From assembly GCF_029968035.1 (NCBI RefSeq), contig NZ_JASCIQ010000021.1, forward strand, positions 62,001 through 126,000: DNA of 64,000 nt. Direction: 5' to 3'. This DNA comes from Streptomyces cavernicola. GTDB lineage: Bacteria > Actinomycetota > Actinomycetes > Streptomycetales > Streptomycetaceae. Every line of letters begins with the position of its first letter. The first letter of the stretch is position 1. The translations under genes and the position numbers were made by a program. Positions 26,060-34,705 of this stretch are shown piece by piece. The notes under the pieces were generated by a model. That model was not told the DNA's origin. It worked only from the letters and a program-made list of their open reading frames with translations, and searched no databases.

Positions 26060-27203
26060 ATGTATCGCACCCTTTTCGACACCGACCACGAGGCTTTCCG
26101 GGCTTCCGTCCAGGCGTTCATCGGCCGTGAACTGCGGCCGCACCATGAGAGGTTCATCGCTCAGCGCTCCATCGACCGTCAGGTGTGGACGGAGGCCGGC
26201 AAGCAGGGCTTCCTCGGCCTCCTTGTGCCCGAGGAGTACGGGGGCGGCGACGCGGGGGACTACCGGTTCAGCGCGGTCCTTGGGGAGGAACTGGCCAAGG
26301 TGTCCGCCGCTTTCGCCTCCTGCCTGTCCATCCACCGACGTGGTGGCGCCGTACCTGGTGGAGCTGACCACCGACGAGCAGAAGAAGCGGTGGCTGCCAG
26401 GCTTCTGCGACGGGTCGCTGGTCACCGCGATCGGCATGACCGAAGCCTCCGGGGGCTCGGACCTGGCCGCCCTGCGCACCACCGCTGTGCGGGACGGCGC
26501 CGACTGGATCCTCGACGGCTCCAAGACCTTCATCACCAACGGCTACTCCGCCGACCTCGTGGTGGTCGCGGCCCGGACCAGCCCGGAGAAGAAGGCCAAG
26601 GGCATCACGCTGTTCGCGGTCGAAGCCGGCACGAAGGGGTTCGAGCGGGGCCGGAAGCTGGACAAGGTCGGCCAACCGGAGGCCGACACCGCCGAGTTGT
26701 TCTTCGACCGGATGCGGATCCCCGCCGAGAACGTGCTCGGCGAGGTCGACCGCGGCTTCATCCACATGATGGAACGACTCCCGCAGGAGCGGGTCGGAGC
26801 CGCGGTCACCAACATCGCCCACGCCGACCAGATCCTGCGGGAGACCATCGAATACACCAAGGAGCGACGGGCGTTCGGGCAACCGGTCGGCTCCTTCCAG
26901 TACAACAAGTTCCGCCTCGCCGAACTCGTGACCGCCGTCGAGGTCACCCAGGCATACGTCGACAACTGCGTGGCCGCGCACGTGGCCGGTGAGCTGACCG
27001 CGATCGACGCCGCGAAGGCCAAGTGGTGGTCCGCCCAGGTCCAGAACGACGTCCTCGACACCTGCGTCCAACTGCACGGCGGCTACGGCTACATGAACGA
27101 ATACCGGGTCGCCCGCGCCTGGCAGGACGCCCGCGTGACCAAGATCTGGGCCGGCTCCAACGAGATCATGAAGGAACTGATCGGCCGCGACCTCGGCCTG
27201 TAG
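26060..27203 (+). pseudogene. Acyl-CoA dehydrogenase with a frameshift
   Basis: Two frames together make one normal acyl-CoA dehydrogenase of about 381 residues. The first (26060 to about 26335) gives the N-terminal domain up to SAAFASCLSIH; the second continues DVVAPYLVELTTDEQKKRW to the C-terminus with MTEASGGSDLA, QLHGGYGYMNEYRVARAW and the IWAGSNEIMKELIGRDL tail. The junction (about 26333-26336) looks like loss of two bases in a CACACC stretch. Everything else is well preserved, so this is either a recent mutation or a sequencing error. It heads an operon with thiolase and two SDRs. Confidence 0.75.
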
Positions 27204-27236
27204 ACCCTCTGCACCCCTCCCGAAAGGCACCGCACC

Positions 27237-28460
27237 ATGACCGAGGCCGTCATCGTCGCCACCGCCCGCACCCCCATCGGGCGCGCATTCAAAGGCTCCC
27301 TGAAGGACATCCGCCCGGACGACCTGGCCGCCACCGCCGTCCGCGCCGCCCTCGACCAGATCCCCGAGCTCGACCCCACGCAGCTCAACGACCTGCACAT
27401 GGGCTGCGCGGAACCGCACGACGAGCACGGCGGCAACATCGCGCGCCGCGTCGCGGTCCAGCTCGGCCTCGATGCCCTGCCGGGCACGACCGTCAACCGG
27501 TTCTGCTCGTCTTCGGTGCAGACCGCGCGGATGGCGTTCCACGCGATCAAGTCCGGCGAGGGCCACGCCTTCATCAGCGCCGGCGTGGAATGCGTCTCCC
27601 GTTACCGGCACTTCACCTCGGCCGGCCTCGACCCCGAGGACACCATGAACCCGCTCTTCGCCAGAGCACGGGCCCGCACCGCCGAGTACGCGCACACCCA
27701 CGCCCGCTGGTCCGACCCACGGGCCGACGGCCTGCTCCCCGACATCTACACCAGCATGGGCCAGACCGCCGAGAACGTGGCCACGGTGCGCGGAATCAGC
27801 CGCCGCGAGCAGGACGAGTACGCCCTGCGCAGCCAACTGCTCGCCGCCGAGGCGGTGAAGAACGGCTTCTACGCCCGGGAGATCACGCCGGTCACCCTGC
27901 CCGACGGCACGGTCGTTGCGACCGACGACAGCCCGCGCCCCGGCACCACGTACGAGACCCTCGCCGGGCTGTCGACCGCCTTCCGTCCGGAGGGCACCGT
28001 CACCGCCGGAAACGCGTGCCCGCTCAACGACGGCGCCGCGGCCGTCGTCATCATGAGCGACACCAAGGCACGTGAGCTGGGGATCACCCCACTGGCCCGG
28101 ATCGTCGCCACCGGAGTCTCCGGACTCTCCCCGGAGATCATGGGGCTCGGACCCGTGGGCGCCACCCGGCAGGCGCTCGGTCACGCCGGCCTGTCCGTCC
28201 CGGACATCGACCTCTTCGAGATCAACGAGGCGTTCGCCGCACAAGTCATCGCCTCCTACCGCGAGTTGGGCATCCCCGCCGACCGGCTCAATGTGCACGG
28301 CGGCGCGATCGCCCTCGGCCACCCCTTCGGCATGACCGGCGCACGCATCATGACCACCCTCATCAACGGACTGCGCACCCTCGACGAGCAGTTCGGCGTG
28401 GAGACCATGTGCGTCGGCGGCGGCCAAGGCATGGCCATCGTCCTCGAACGCCTCAGCTGA
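27237..28460 (+). CDS. Thiolase family protein (acetyl-CoA acyltransferase)
   Basis: A 407-aa thiolase. The nucleophilic Cys is residue 90 in TTVNRFCSSSVQTA, the catalytic His lies in GGAIALGHPFGMTGAR and the second Cys in MCVGGGQGMAIVLER, so it is probably active. GNACPLNDGAAAVVIMS is also typical. It would cleave 3-oxoacyl-CoA with CoA to acetyl-CoA plus a shortened acyl-CoA. It follows the frameshifted acyl-CoA dehydrogenase by 33 bp. Confidence 0.9.
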   Translation: MTEAVIVATARTPIGRAFKGSLKDIRPDDLAATAVRAALDQIPELDPTQLNDLHMGCAEPHDEHGGNIARRVAVQLGLDALPGTTVNRFCSSSVQTARMAFHAIKSGEGHAFISAGVECVSRYRHFTSAGLDPEDTMNPLFARARARTAEYAHTHARWSDPRADGLLPDIYTSMGQTAENVATVRGISRREQDEYALRSQLLAAEAVKNGFYAREITPVTLPDGTVVATDDSPRPGTTYETLAGLSTAFRPEGTVTAGNACPLNDGAAAVVIMSDTKARELGITPLARIVATGVSGLSPEIMGLGPVGATRQALGHAGLSVPDIDLFEINEAFAAQVIASYRELGIPADRLNVHGGAIALGHPFGMTGARIMTTLINGLRTLDEQFGVETMCVGGGQGMAIVLERLS

Positions 28461-28502
28461 CCCCGTACCGGGTACGCGTCATCACCTGAACAGGAGCACC
28501 CC

Positions 28503-29240
28503 ATGGGCAATCTCACGTACGACTTCACCGGCCGCACCGTCATCGTCACCGGCGCCGCCCGCGGCATCGGCCTGGAACTGGGCCGGTTCTTCCGCAACAG
28601 CGGCGCGCACGTCTACCTGGTCGACCGGGACGGGGACGAACTCGCCGCCGCGGCCAAGGAGATCGACGCCCACGCACTCACCGCGGACGTCGCCAACACC
28701 GCCGATGTCGAGCAGGTGGTGGCCACCGCGGTGGCCGAGACCGGTCGGGTCGACGTCCTGGTCAACAACGCCGGCATTCTGCGCGACGCGGTGCTGTGGA
28801 AGCTCACCGACGACGACTGGGACGCGGTGGTCACCGTCCACGCCGACGGAACCTTCCGCTTCACCCGCGCCTGCGTCCCCCACTTCCGCACCCAAGGGCA
28901 CGGGCGCGTGATCAACGTGACCTCCTACTCCGGGCTGCACGGCAACGTCGGCCAGGCCAACTACGCCACCGCCAAGGCCGGGATCATCGGCTTCACGAAG
29001 ACCGCCGCCAAGGAGCTCGCCCGCTTCGGTGTCACCGTCAACGCCATCTCGCCGAACGCCGAGACCCGCATGGTCGCCTCCATCCCCGACGACAAGCGCG
29101 CCGAGCTCACCGCGGCCATTCCTCTCGGCCGCTTCGGTGACCCCGCCGAGATGTGCGCCGCCGTCGGATTCCTCGCCTCCCAGGAGGCCGGGTACGTCAC
29201 CGGAGTCGTCCTGCCGGTCGACGGCGGCATCTCCATCTGA
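28503..29240 (+). CDS. SDR family oxidoreductase (FabG/hydroxyacyl-CoA dehydrogenase-like)
   Basis: A 245-aa classical SDR: TGAARGIG at residues 16-23, NNAGI near 88, catalytic Ser in INVTSYSG, and Tyr-Lys in NYATAKAG. The C-terminal VTGVVLPVDGG is standard. In this operon (acyl-CoA dehydrogenase, thiolase) the likely role is oxidation of a 3-hydroxyacyl-CoA. A CAGGAG ribosome binding site precedes the ATG. Confidence 0.88.
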   Translation: MGNLTYDFTGRTVIVTGAARGIGLELGRFFRNSGAHVYLVDRDGDELAAAAKEIDAHALTADVANTADVEQVVATAVAETGRVDVLVNNAGILRDAVLWKLTDDDWDAVVTVHADGTFRFTRACVPHFRTQGHGRVINVTSYSGLHGNVGQANYATAKAGIIGFTKTAAKELARFGVTVNAISPNAETRMVASIPDDKRAELTAAIPLGRFGDPAEMCAAVGFLASQEAGYVTGVVLPVDGGISI

Positions 29241-29312
29241 TCCAGGTCACCAGCCGGTCCACGCCGACCGCCATCTGACGCCTAACACCAGCAGAACGAA
29301 CGGAAGTTCACC

Positions 29313-30071
29313 ATGAGCATCCTCGACCGCTTTCGGCTCGACGGCCGGGTCGCCATCGTCACCGGAGCGTCCTCCGGCCTCGGCGTGGCCTTCGCCCGCG
29401 GCCTGGCCGAAGCGGGTGCCGACATCGTCCTCGCCGCCCGCCGCGCCGACCGCCTCGCCGGGACCGCAGCCCTGGTCGAACAGGCCGGACGCCGGGCGCT
29501 GTGCGTGCCCACCGATGTGTCCTCGCCCGACGACTGCCGGGCACTCGCGGAGGCCGCCGCCGCGTTCGGACCCGTCGGTGTGCTCGTCAACAACGCAGGG
29601 GTCGCTTCCGCCGTCCCCGCCGGCCGGGAGACCCCCGAGCAGTTCCGGTCCGTCCTCGACGTCAACCTGTCCGGCGCGTACTGGATGGCCCAGGCCACGG
29701 CCGCCGTGATGCGCGACGGCGGCTCCGTCGTCAACATCTCCAGCGTTCTCGGGCTGGTCACCGCCGGACTGCCGCAGGCCGCGTACGCCGCTTCCAAGGC
29801 GGGGCTGCTCGGACTCACCCGGGATCTCGCGGCGCAGTGGAGCACCCGCAAGAACATCCGCGTCAACGCCATCGCCCCCGGATTCTTCGCCTCCGAGATG
29901 ACCGACGAATACGAGGACGGCTACCTCGACGCCCGGGTCCGCGACCTGCCCATCTCCCGCCCCGGCGACGCGGACGAACTGGCCGCCGCGGTCCTGTTCC
30001 TGGCGTCGGACGCCTCCGCGTACGTCACCGGCACCACCCTCACCGTCGACGGCGGCCTGGTCATCTCCTGA
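29313..30071 (+). CDS. SDR family oxidoreductase
   Basis: A 252-aa classical SDR: TGASSGLG near residues 17-24, NNAG near 91, Ser in VNISSVLGLV, Tyr-Lys in AYAASKAG, and the terminal YVTGTTLTVDGG. It ends the acyl-CoA dehydrogenase-thiolase-SDR operon, 72 bp behind the previous SDR. Two SDRs in one operon suggest oxidation of both a side-chain hydroxyl and another alcohol, but the substrate is unknown. Confidence 0.87.
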   Translation: MSILDRFRLDGRVAIVTGASSGLGVAFARGLAEAGADIVLAARRADRLAGTAALVEQAGRRALCVPTDVSSPDDCRALAEAAAAFGPVGVLVNNAGVASAVPAGRETPEQFRSVLDVNLSGAYWMAQATAAVMRDGGSVVNISSVLGLVTAGLPQAAYAASKAGLLGLTRDLAAQWSTRKNIRVNAIAPGFFASEMTDEYEDGYLDARVRDLPISRPGDADELAAAVLFLASDASAYVTGTTLTVDGGLVIS

Positions 30072-30224
30072 GCCGCCGCGGTCCCGCATCCGCTCGGCCG
30101 GAGTCCGGCGGGACATCACGCGGCAGTCACACGGTGGCAAGAGGTGGCTAGGGGACGCAAGGCAAGGGAGCCGGTGGACCGCCGGCGGTGTCCAGATCTG
30201 GTCGAGGACCGCCGCGTCCGCCCA

Positions 30225-30600
30225 GTCGTTGGGGTGGAAGAAGTGGTGCTCGTCGTAGAGCGTCAACGACCAGAAGCCCTTGACTGGCGGAGTCCCGTCG
30301 GCGGTGAAGGTGACGGTGTAGGTGTTGGCTCCGTGCAGCCGCGCACCTGTGGAGTCGAGGTCATGGTAGTAGTAGGCCGTTTCGTTCGGCGGGTTGACGA
30401 AGATGTTGGCGTTGCCCAGGGCTGTCCGGGACAGGTAGTCGGTGCCGAACGATGCCCCGTTGCGCTGCGTGGTCCAGTGATGCGCCGACGGCAGTCCGAT
30501 GTTGCGGAACTCGCAGAGGTCGGAGACGAGTTCGGCGTCGGCGTCCCGCGCGACCTGGCGCAACGTGTCGCCCACCCTGGAGTCGGCCTCTGCCGCCGTC
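30225..30600 (-). pseudogene. DUF1254/DUF1214 protein fragment
   Basis: The minus-strand frame encodes the interior of a DUF1214-type domain (SDLCEFRNIGLPSAHHW, ALGNANIFVNPPNETAYYYH, then TPPVKGFWSLTLYDEHHFF). Intact proteins of this family are over 300 residues, with a DUF1254 domain first. Here both ends are missing: after FFHPN the sequence becomes unrelated, and at about 30600 it stops where another fragment begins. Confidence 0.6.
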
Positions 30601-30930
30601 AGCAGTGAGCGGAACCGCTTGGCGGCCGACGTCTACCGGGGCGAGGTCGGCTTTGACGAGCTCAGAGCACCGCAGGGTGCGCGGGAGTACGCGCGGAGGC
30701 TGGCGCAGCACGGCGTCACACCGACCGCCCTCGTCCGGGCCTACCGACTCGGCCAGCAAATCCACCTGACCTGGGCCATCGACGAGCTCGTCCGCACCTA
30801 CCCGGATCCCGTACGCGTCCTCGCCGCCGTCCGGACGTTGCTGAGCGTGAACTTCCGCTACATCGACGCGGTCTCGGAGCAGGCCATCGAGGAGTACCAG
30901 GCCGAGCGGGAGCGGTGGGTGAGGTATGTG
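30601..30930 (+). pseudogene. PucR/CdaR-type regulator N-terminal fragment
   Basis: The plus-strand frame (EYARRLAQHGVTPTALVRAY, RLGQQIHLTWAIDELV and FRYIDAVSEQAIEEYQAERE) matches the RsbRD-like N-terminal domain found in actinobacterial PucR-family regulators. The start and the C-terminal HTH are missing. It abuts the DUF1214 fragment head-on at about 30600, so two lost genes have been joined by recombination. Confidence 0.55.
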
Positions 30931-31024
30931 GCCGCCGTAGACCCTGATCGGAGGCGGGTAGTGGTGCGCGGAGCTGGACCAGGCCGGAGGCGAGTAGAGG
31001 ACGCGTGGCGATTAGCTGACGCCT

Positions 31025-31290
31025 AGTCAAGCGGGCTGTTTTGGGCGGTGCTTCACCGTTGCGGCGGAGGCGCGGCATGACGAGGGGCCGGTGCCCGGGT
31101 GGCCGCCGTCGGCGATCGTGGTGGTCAGTCCGACGGCGGCCTTCGCGCCGGATTCCGACCACGCCGAACAGCGGAGCAAGCTGGCGGAGCGTCAAGTTCG
31201 TGCGTCAGTGAGCTGCGACCAGCAATTGCCGATCCTGCAGAGGCAGGCCCCAGGGCCGACCCCGGCGGAGGGCGTCAGCCTCCTGGTTCG
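31025..31290 (-). pseudogene. IS5-type (DDE_Tnp_4) transposase relic
   Basis: On the minus strand, LPLQDRQLLVAAH-stop-RTNLTLRQLAPLFG is the N-terminal HTH segment of an IS5-group transposase, with a TGA where relatives have Trp. After a frame change it passes straight to IADGGHPGTG, a segment from the DDE catalytic domain, so the middle is deleted. It is not functional. Confidence 0.55.
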
Positions 31291-31304
31291 GCAGGGGGGA
31301 GATC

Positions 31305-31600
31305 GTGAACCGACCGCTGCTGTTCCTTGATGTGGACGGACCGCTCAACCCCTATGCGGCCAAGCCGGAGAAGCGCCCCGACGGCTACACCACACTCAGG
31401 GTGCCTCGGGACAGCGGGACTCCAATGGGACACGGAGGGCTCTCGGCCCGGCGGCGGCCCCTGCGGGTCTGGCTCACCCCCGAGCACGGGCAAGCCTTGC
31501 TTCGACTCGACTACGAGCTGTGCTGGGCCACCACGTGGACGGACTTCGGGACAAGCCTCAGCGGGGGTGACCCGTGGTGGTCGAGCCCTTGTCGAGTGCA
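31305..31600 (+). pseudogene. Truncated HAD-like protein
   Basis: Starts well (LLFLDVDGPLNPYAAKPEKR, the HAD motif DxDG) and runs to LRVWLTPEHGQALLRLDYEL-CWATTW, as in the HAD-like proteins common in Streptomyces, but breaks off after about 90 residues (usual length about 160 or more). Beyond, a different frame (VECTRDLNARAQKRLLS, about 31585-31690) looks like the tail of another gene. The start is preceded by GGGGGGAGA. Confidence 0.55.
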
Positions 31601-31735
31601 CCCGCGACCTGAACGCCCGCGCCCAGAAACGCCTACTCAGCATCACCGCAAGACAGTTGGGTGACGGCCTCGACTGCCTCGGATGGGGCGAGCGAGTCAG
31701 AGCCCGTGACTCAGGCTGGACCCATCGGACAGGCT

Positions 31736-32155
31736 CTAGTTGTTGCGGGGTGAGACGTTGGTGACGGTTCTGCGGCCGGATCCGGGTCTGGGGGGAGCGC
31801 TGTCTCGGGCAGATTGACGTGGCTGTTTGATGCCGACGGTGGTGGCGCCGTGTCCTGGGGTGGCCAGCAGGCTCGGCAGCAGGCCGGGGAATCGCTGCTC
31901 GAGTTCGTCGGACCGCAGGTGTACGTAGCAGCGTGTGCCTTCCTCGCGAGTTCGGGTGACACCGGAGGACCTGAGCACCTTCAGGTGGTGGCTGAGTGTG
32001 GACTTCGCCACCGGTGCGTCCAGCTCTCCCCATTGGCGCTCGATCCCGTCGGACAAGAGGCGCACGAGCCCCAAGCGCAGTGGATCGGACAGGGCAGCAA
32101 GGACTGTTGTCAGCGCTACGTCGTCGAGGTCTGGGTGATGAGCATCCTTGGCCAC
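31736..32155 (-). CDS. ArsR family regulator
   Basis: A 139-aa winged-HTH regulator (LAALSDPLRLGLVRLLSDG, then KSTLSHHLKVLRSSGVTRTR and EGTRCYVHLR). It lacks an obvious ELCVCDL-type metal motif, so metal sensing is uncertain; many such proteins next to MFS genes sense organic compounds. The GTG at 32155 is chosen because an upstream extension would run through the palindrome at 32180-32210. It is divergent from the MFS gene, with starts 64 bp apart, and probably represses both. Confidence 0.83.
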   Translation of the reverse strand: MAKDAHHPDLDDVALTTVLAALSDPLRLGLVRLLSDGIERQWGELDAPVAKSTLSHHLKVLRSSGVTRTREEGTRCYVHLRSDELEQRFPGLLPSLLATPGHGATTVGIKQPRQSARDSAPPRPGSGRRTVTNVSPRNN

Positions 32156-32179
32156 CCGTTCAGTATCGCACCCCACCCC

Positions 32180-32210
32180 CTTATTCGATGTTCGGCGAAC
32201 ATCGAATAAG
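32180..32210. promoter_or_regulatory. 31-bp perfect palindrome between ArsR and MFS genes
   Basis: The arms CTTATTCGATGTTCG and its exact complement flank a single central base. It sits 24 bp upstream of the ArsR start and 9 bp upstream of the MFS start. Length, symmetry and location are those of an ArsR-type operator controlling both divergent genes. Confidence 0.75.
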
Positions 32211-32219
32211 GTGCCGTGC

Positions 32220-33392
32220 ATGATGCCTCTTCACCTACCCGGCTGGCTGGTCGGGCTCTTCGTCGCCACGCTCGCCCTGGGAACCGACGAGTTCGTGATC
32301 GCCGGGCTCCTGCCCGAGCTGGCCGACGATCTGCAGGTCTCCACGGGCATGGCCGGTCAGTTGATCTCCGTGTTCGCGCTCACCTTCGCCATCGGTGCGC
32401 CCGTCATGGCGGTCGTGCTGGATCCCTACCCGCGGCGCCGCGTGATCCTGGCTGCCTTGGCGGTGTTCGTGGTCGCGAACGTCGCCGCTGCCCTCGCGCC
32501 CACCTTCGGCGCCCTGATCGTGCTGCGGGCCATCGCCGGGCTGGCCGCGGCAGTGGTTTCCTCCACGGCGTTCGCTGCCGCCGCGCAGGGGGCCCCGCCT
32601 GATCGGCAGGGCCGCTACCTCGCGGTCGTCACCGCCGGTTTGACCGTGGCGCTGTTCACCGGCGTGCCGGTCGGGGCATGGGTCGGCTCCCTGCTCGGCT
32701 GGCGCTCGACCTTCGTCCTGGTCGCAATCGTCGCGCTCGCCGCGATCGTCGTCCTGGCCCTCGGGCTGCCCCGCTTGGAGGGGGCTGCGACAGCCGGTCT
32801 GGCCGAGCGCCTGCGTCCTCTGCGCAGCGCGCGGGTGCTGCGGCTCGTCCTGGCCGTGTTCCTCTGCGGAGTCGGCGGGTTGATGTTCTACAGCTACCTC
32901 TCCGCTCTCCTGGAGCAGCACCAGGGCGGCACGGACACTCTGCCGCTGGTGCTTCTGCTGGTCGGCGTCATCGGTGTCCCGTCAGCGTTCCTCGGCGGGA
33001 GGCTCGCCGATCGCTACGGCGGCCGTCGCAGTCGTCTGATGGTCGTCGGCGGCCACGCGATCGCCCTCGCGGCCACCGGCGCCCTCCTCGCCCTCGGCGC
33101 GCCGTTCCCGCTCCTGCTGGCCGGCATCGCCGCCTGGTCCGTCTTCGCCTGGGCCCTCAACCCACCCCTGCAGGCCAGCACCATCGAAGCCGCGCCGGAA
33201 GCACCCATGACGGCGATCTCGCTCAACATCTCCGGTCTCTACCTCGGCACCGCGGCCGCAGCCGCTATCGGCGGGATCATCGTCGACGGACCCGGCGTGC
33301 TGTGGATCCCCTTCGCCGCCGCCATCTCCCTGACCCTCGCCTGGATCAGCGCATCCTTCCGCACACCGCAGCCCGCGACAGCCGCGGCATGA
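32220..33392 (+). CDS. MFS transporter (drug efflux type)
   Basis: A 390-aa protein with 12 predicted membrane segments of the DHA1 type: the first segment is followed by TDEFVIAGLLPELADDL and loop 2-3 is a short variant (VLDPYPRRRVI). This is the Cmx/AraJ-like group, often exporting chloramphenicol-like compounds or sugars. AAGG at the palindrome's edge may be the ribosome binding site for ATG 32220. The divergent ArsR gene and shared operator suggest induction by the exported compound. Confidence 0.85.
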   Translation: MMPLHLPGWLVGLFVATLALGTDEFVIAGLLPELADDLQVSTGMAGQLISVFALTFAIGAPVMAVVLDPYPRRRVILAALAVFVVANVAAALAPTFGALIVLRAIAGLAAAVVSSTAFAAAAQGAPPDRQGRYLAVVTAGLTVALFTGVPVGAWVGSLLGWRSTFVLVAIVALAAIVVLALGLPRLEGAATAGLAERLRPLRSARVLRLVLAVFLCGVGGLMFYSYLSALLEQHQGGTDTLPLVLLLVGVIGVPSAFLGGRLADRYGGRRSRLMVVGGHAIALAATGALLALGAPFPLLLAGIAAWSVFAWALNPPLQASTIEAAPEAPMTAISLNISGLYLGTAAAAAIGGIIVDGPGVLWIPFAAAISLTLAWISASFRTPQPATAAA

Positions 33393-33446
33393 CCCACTCC
33401 GGCGCCCGGCTCGGCAGGGAAGGACGCCGACGGCCCCTTTCGCCGG

Positions 33447-34616
33447 TCACCAGGTCACGGGCAGAGACTCCAGGCCGCCGGTGAGGGTGTCGGTGCGGAC
33501 GCGTAGCGCTTCGACGGGTACGGCGAGCCGCAGGTGCGGGAAGCGTCGGATCAACTGGGCGAAGACGGCGTGGAGTTCCATCCGGGCCAGTGGGGCGCCG
33601 ATGCAGTAACGGGCACCGTGGCCGAAGGTCAGGTGCGCCGGCGTGGTGCGGGTCGCGTCGAAGCTGTCGGGGTCGGTGAAGGCGGACGGGTCGTGGTTCG
33701 CCGCGCCGGTGTCGAGCATGACGAGGTCGCCGGCCGTGATGGTGGTACCGGCGATCTCGATGTCGGTGCGGGCGTAGCGGGGAATGCCGCCACCGCTCTT
33801 TCCCGGCATCCGCAGGATCTCCTCGACCACTCCGTGCAGCAGGCCGGGGTCCTCGACTGCGGCCTGCCACTGTGCCGGGTGGGTGAGGAGGAGCAGTGCG
33901 CCGAGGCCGATCTGGACGACGGTCGTCTCGTGTCCCGCGAACAGCAGGGCCATGGAGAGCATGGCGATCTCGTCGTCGGGCACGCCGTCGCTCGCGCACA
34001 GCGCGGAGATGATGTCGGCGCCCGGAGCACGTCGCTTGCGCGCCACGAGTTCCTGTCCGTACGCGAACAGGTCGCCCAGCCCCTGTTCGGAGCGGGAGCG
34101 GTCCTGGATGTCGGCGGCGGCCTGCGTCCAGGCGCGGAACTGGGTCCGTTCCTCGTAGGGCACGCCCAGGAGTTCGCAGATGACGAGGATCGGGAGGGGG
34201 AGGGCGAGTGCGAAGTGGAGGTCGGCGGGCGGGCTTTGGGATTCGAGTTCGTCCAGGAGCTGTTCGGTCAGCCGCTCCACCCGGGGCCGGAACTCCTTCA
34301 TCCGACGCGGGGTGAAGTGCGGCTGGAGCAGACTCCGCATCCGCGCGTGGTCGCTCTTCTCGCTGTCGTAGTCGCCCTGCGGACCGCCGAAGAGGGCCGA
34401 CTCCCCGGAGCGGGCCGCGCGGGCGGGGTCGGGGTGGGAGCGGCCGAGCCGGGGATCGTCGAGGAGCCTGCGCACCTGGTCGTAGTCGGTGACGAGCCAG
34501 GCGTCGTCGCCGACCCGAGTGCGGATGCGGTGGACAGGGTGTTGCTTCTGGAGCGTACGCAGCAGGGGCGGGACGTCGAGCGGACCGGGCTGGTCGAAGG
34601 GGAGGCGTACGGGCAT
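33447..34616 (-). CDS. Cytochrome P450
   Basis: A 389-aa soluble bacterial P450 of the CYP105/CYP107-like type. The I-helix oxygen-binding motif AGHETT, the K-helix EEILR and the heme-ligand loop FGHGARYCIGAPLARMEL with its Cys are intact. No ferredoxin gene is next to it, so it must borrow a redox partner. The ATG at 34616 follows a strong GGAGGA. It is divergent from a TetR gene with a complex operator region between them, so it is probably induced by a small molecule. Confidence 0.92.
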   Translation of the reverse strand: MPVRLPFDQPGPLDVPPLLRTLQKQHPVHRIRTRVGDDAWLVTDYDQVRRLLDDPRLGRSHPDPARAARSGESALFGGPQGDYDSEKSDHARMRSLLQPHFTPRRMKEFRPRVERLTEQLLDELESQSPPADLHFALALPLPILVICELLGVPYEERTQFRAWTQAAADIQDRSRSEQGLGDLFAYGQELVARKRRAPGADIISALCASDGVPDDEIAMLSMALLFAGHETTVVQIGLGALLLLTHPAQWQAAVEDPGLLHGVVEEILRMPGKSGGGIPRYARTDIEIAGTTITAGDLVMLDTGAANHDPSAFTDPDSFDATRTTPAHLTFGHGARYCIGAPLARMELHAVFAQLIRRFPHLRLAVPVEALRVRTDTLTGGLESLPVTW

Positions 34617-34626
34617 GGGTCCTCCT

Positions 34627-34689
34627 GTACACACGTAATTTGTGTACGCTGACGTAAACAAAATTACGTGTACACGCTGAAGTAAACAA
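34627..34689. promoter_or_regulatory. AT-rich operator array between P450 and TetR genes
   Basis: GTACACA-N7-TGTGTAC (34627-34647) is a perfect inverted repeat. CGTAA-N6-TTACG (34653-34668) is a second. A direct repeat of CGCTGA(C/A)GTAAACA starts at about 34647 and 34674. The tract is unusually AT-rich for this genome and sits between both ribosome binding sites, so it likely binds several dimers of the adjacent TetR regulator. Confidence 0.6.
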
Positions 34690-34705
34690 GAGGAGGCGGA
34701 ACCGC

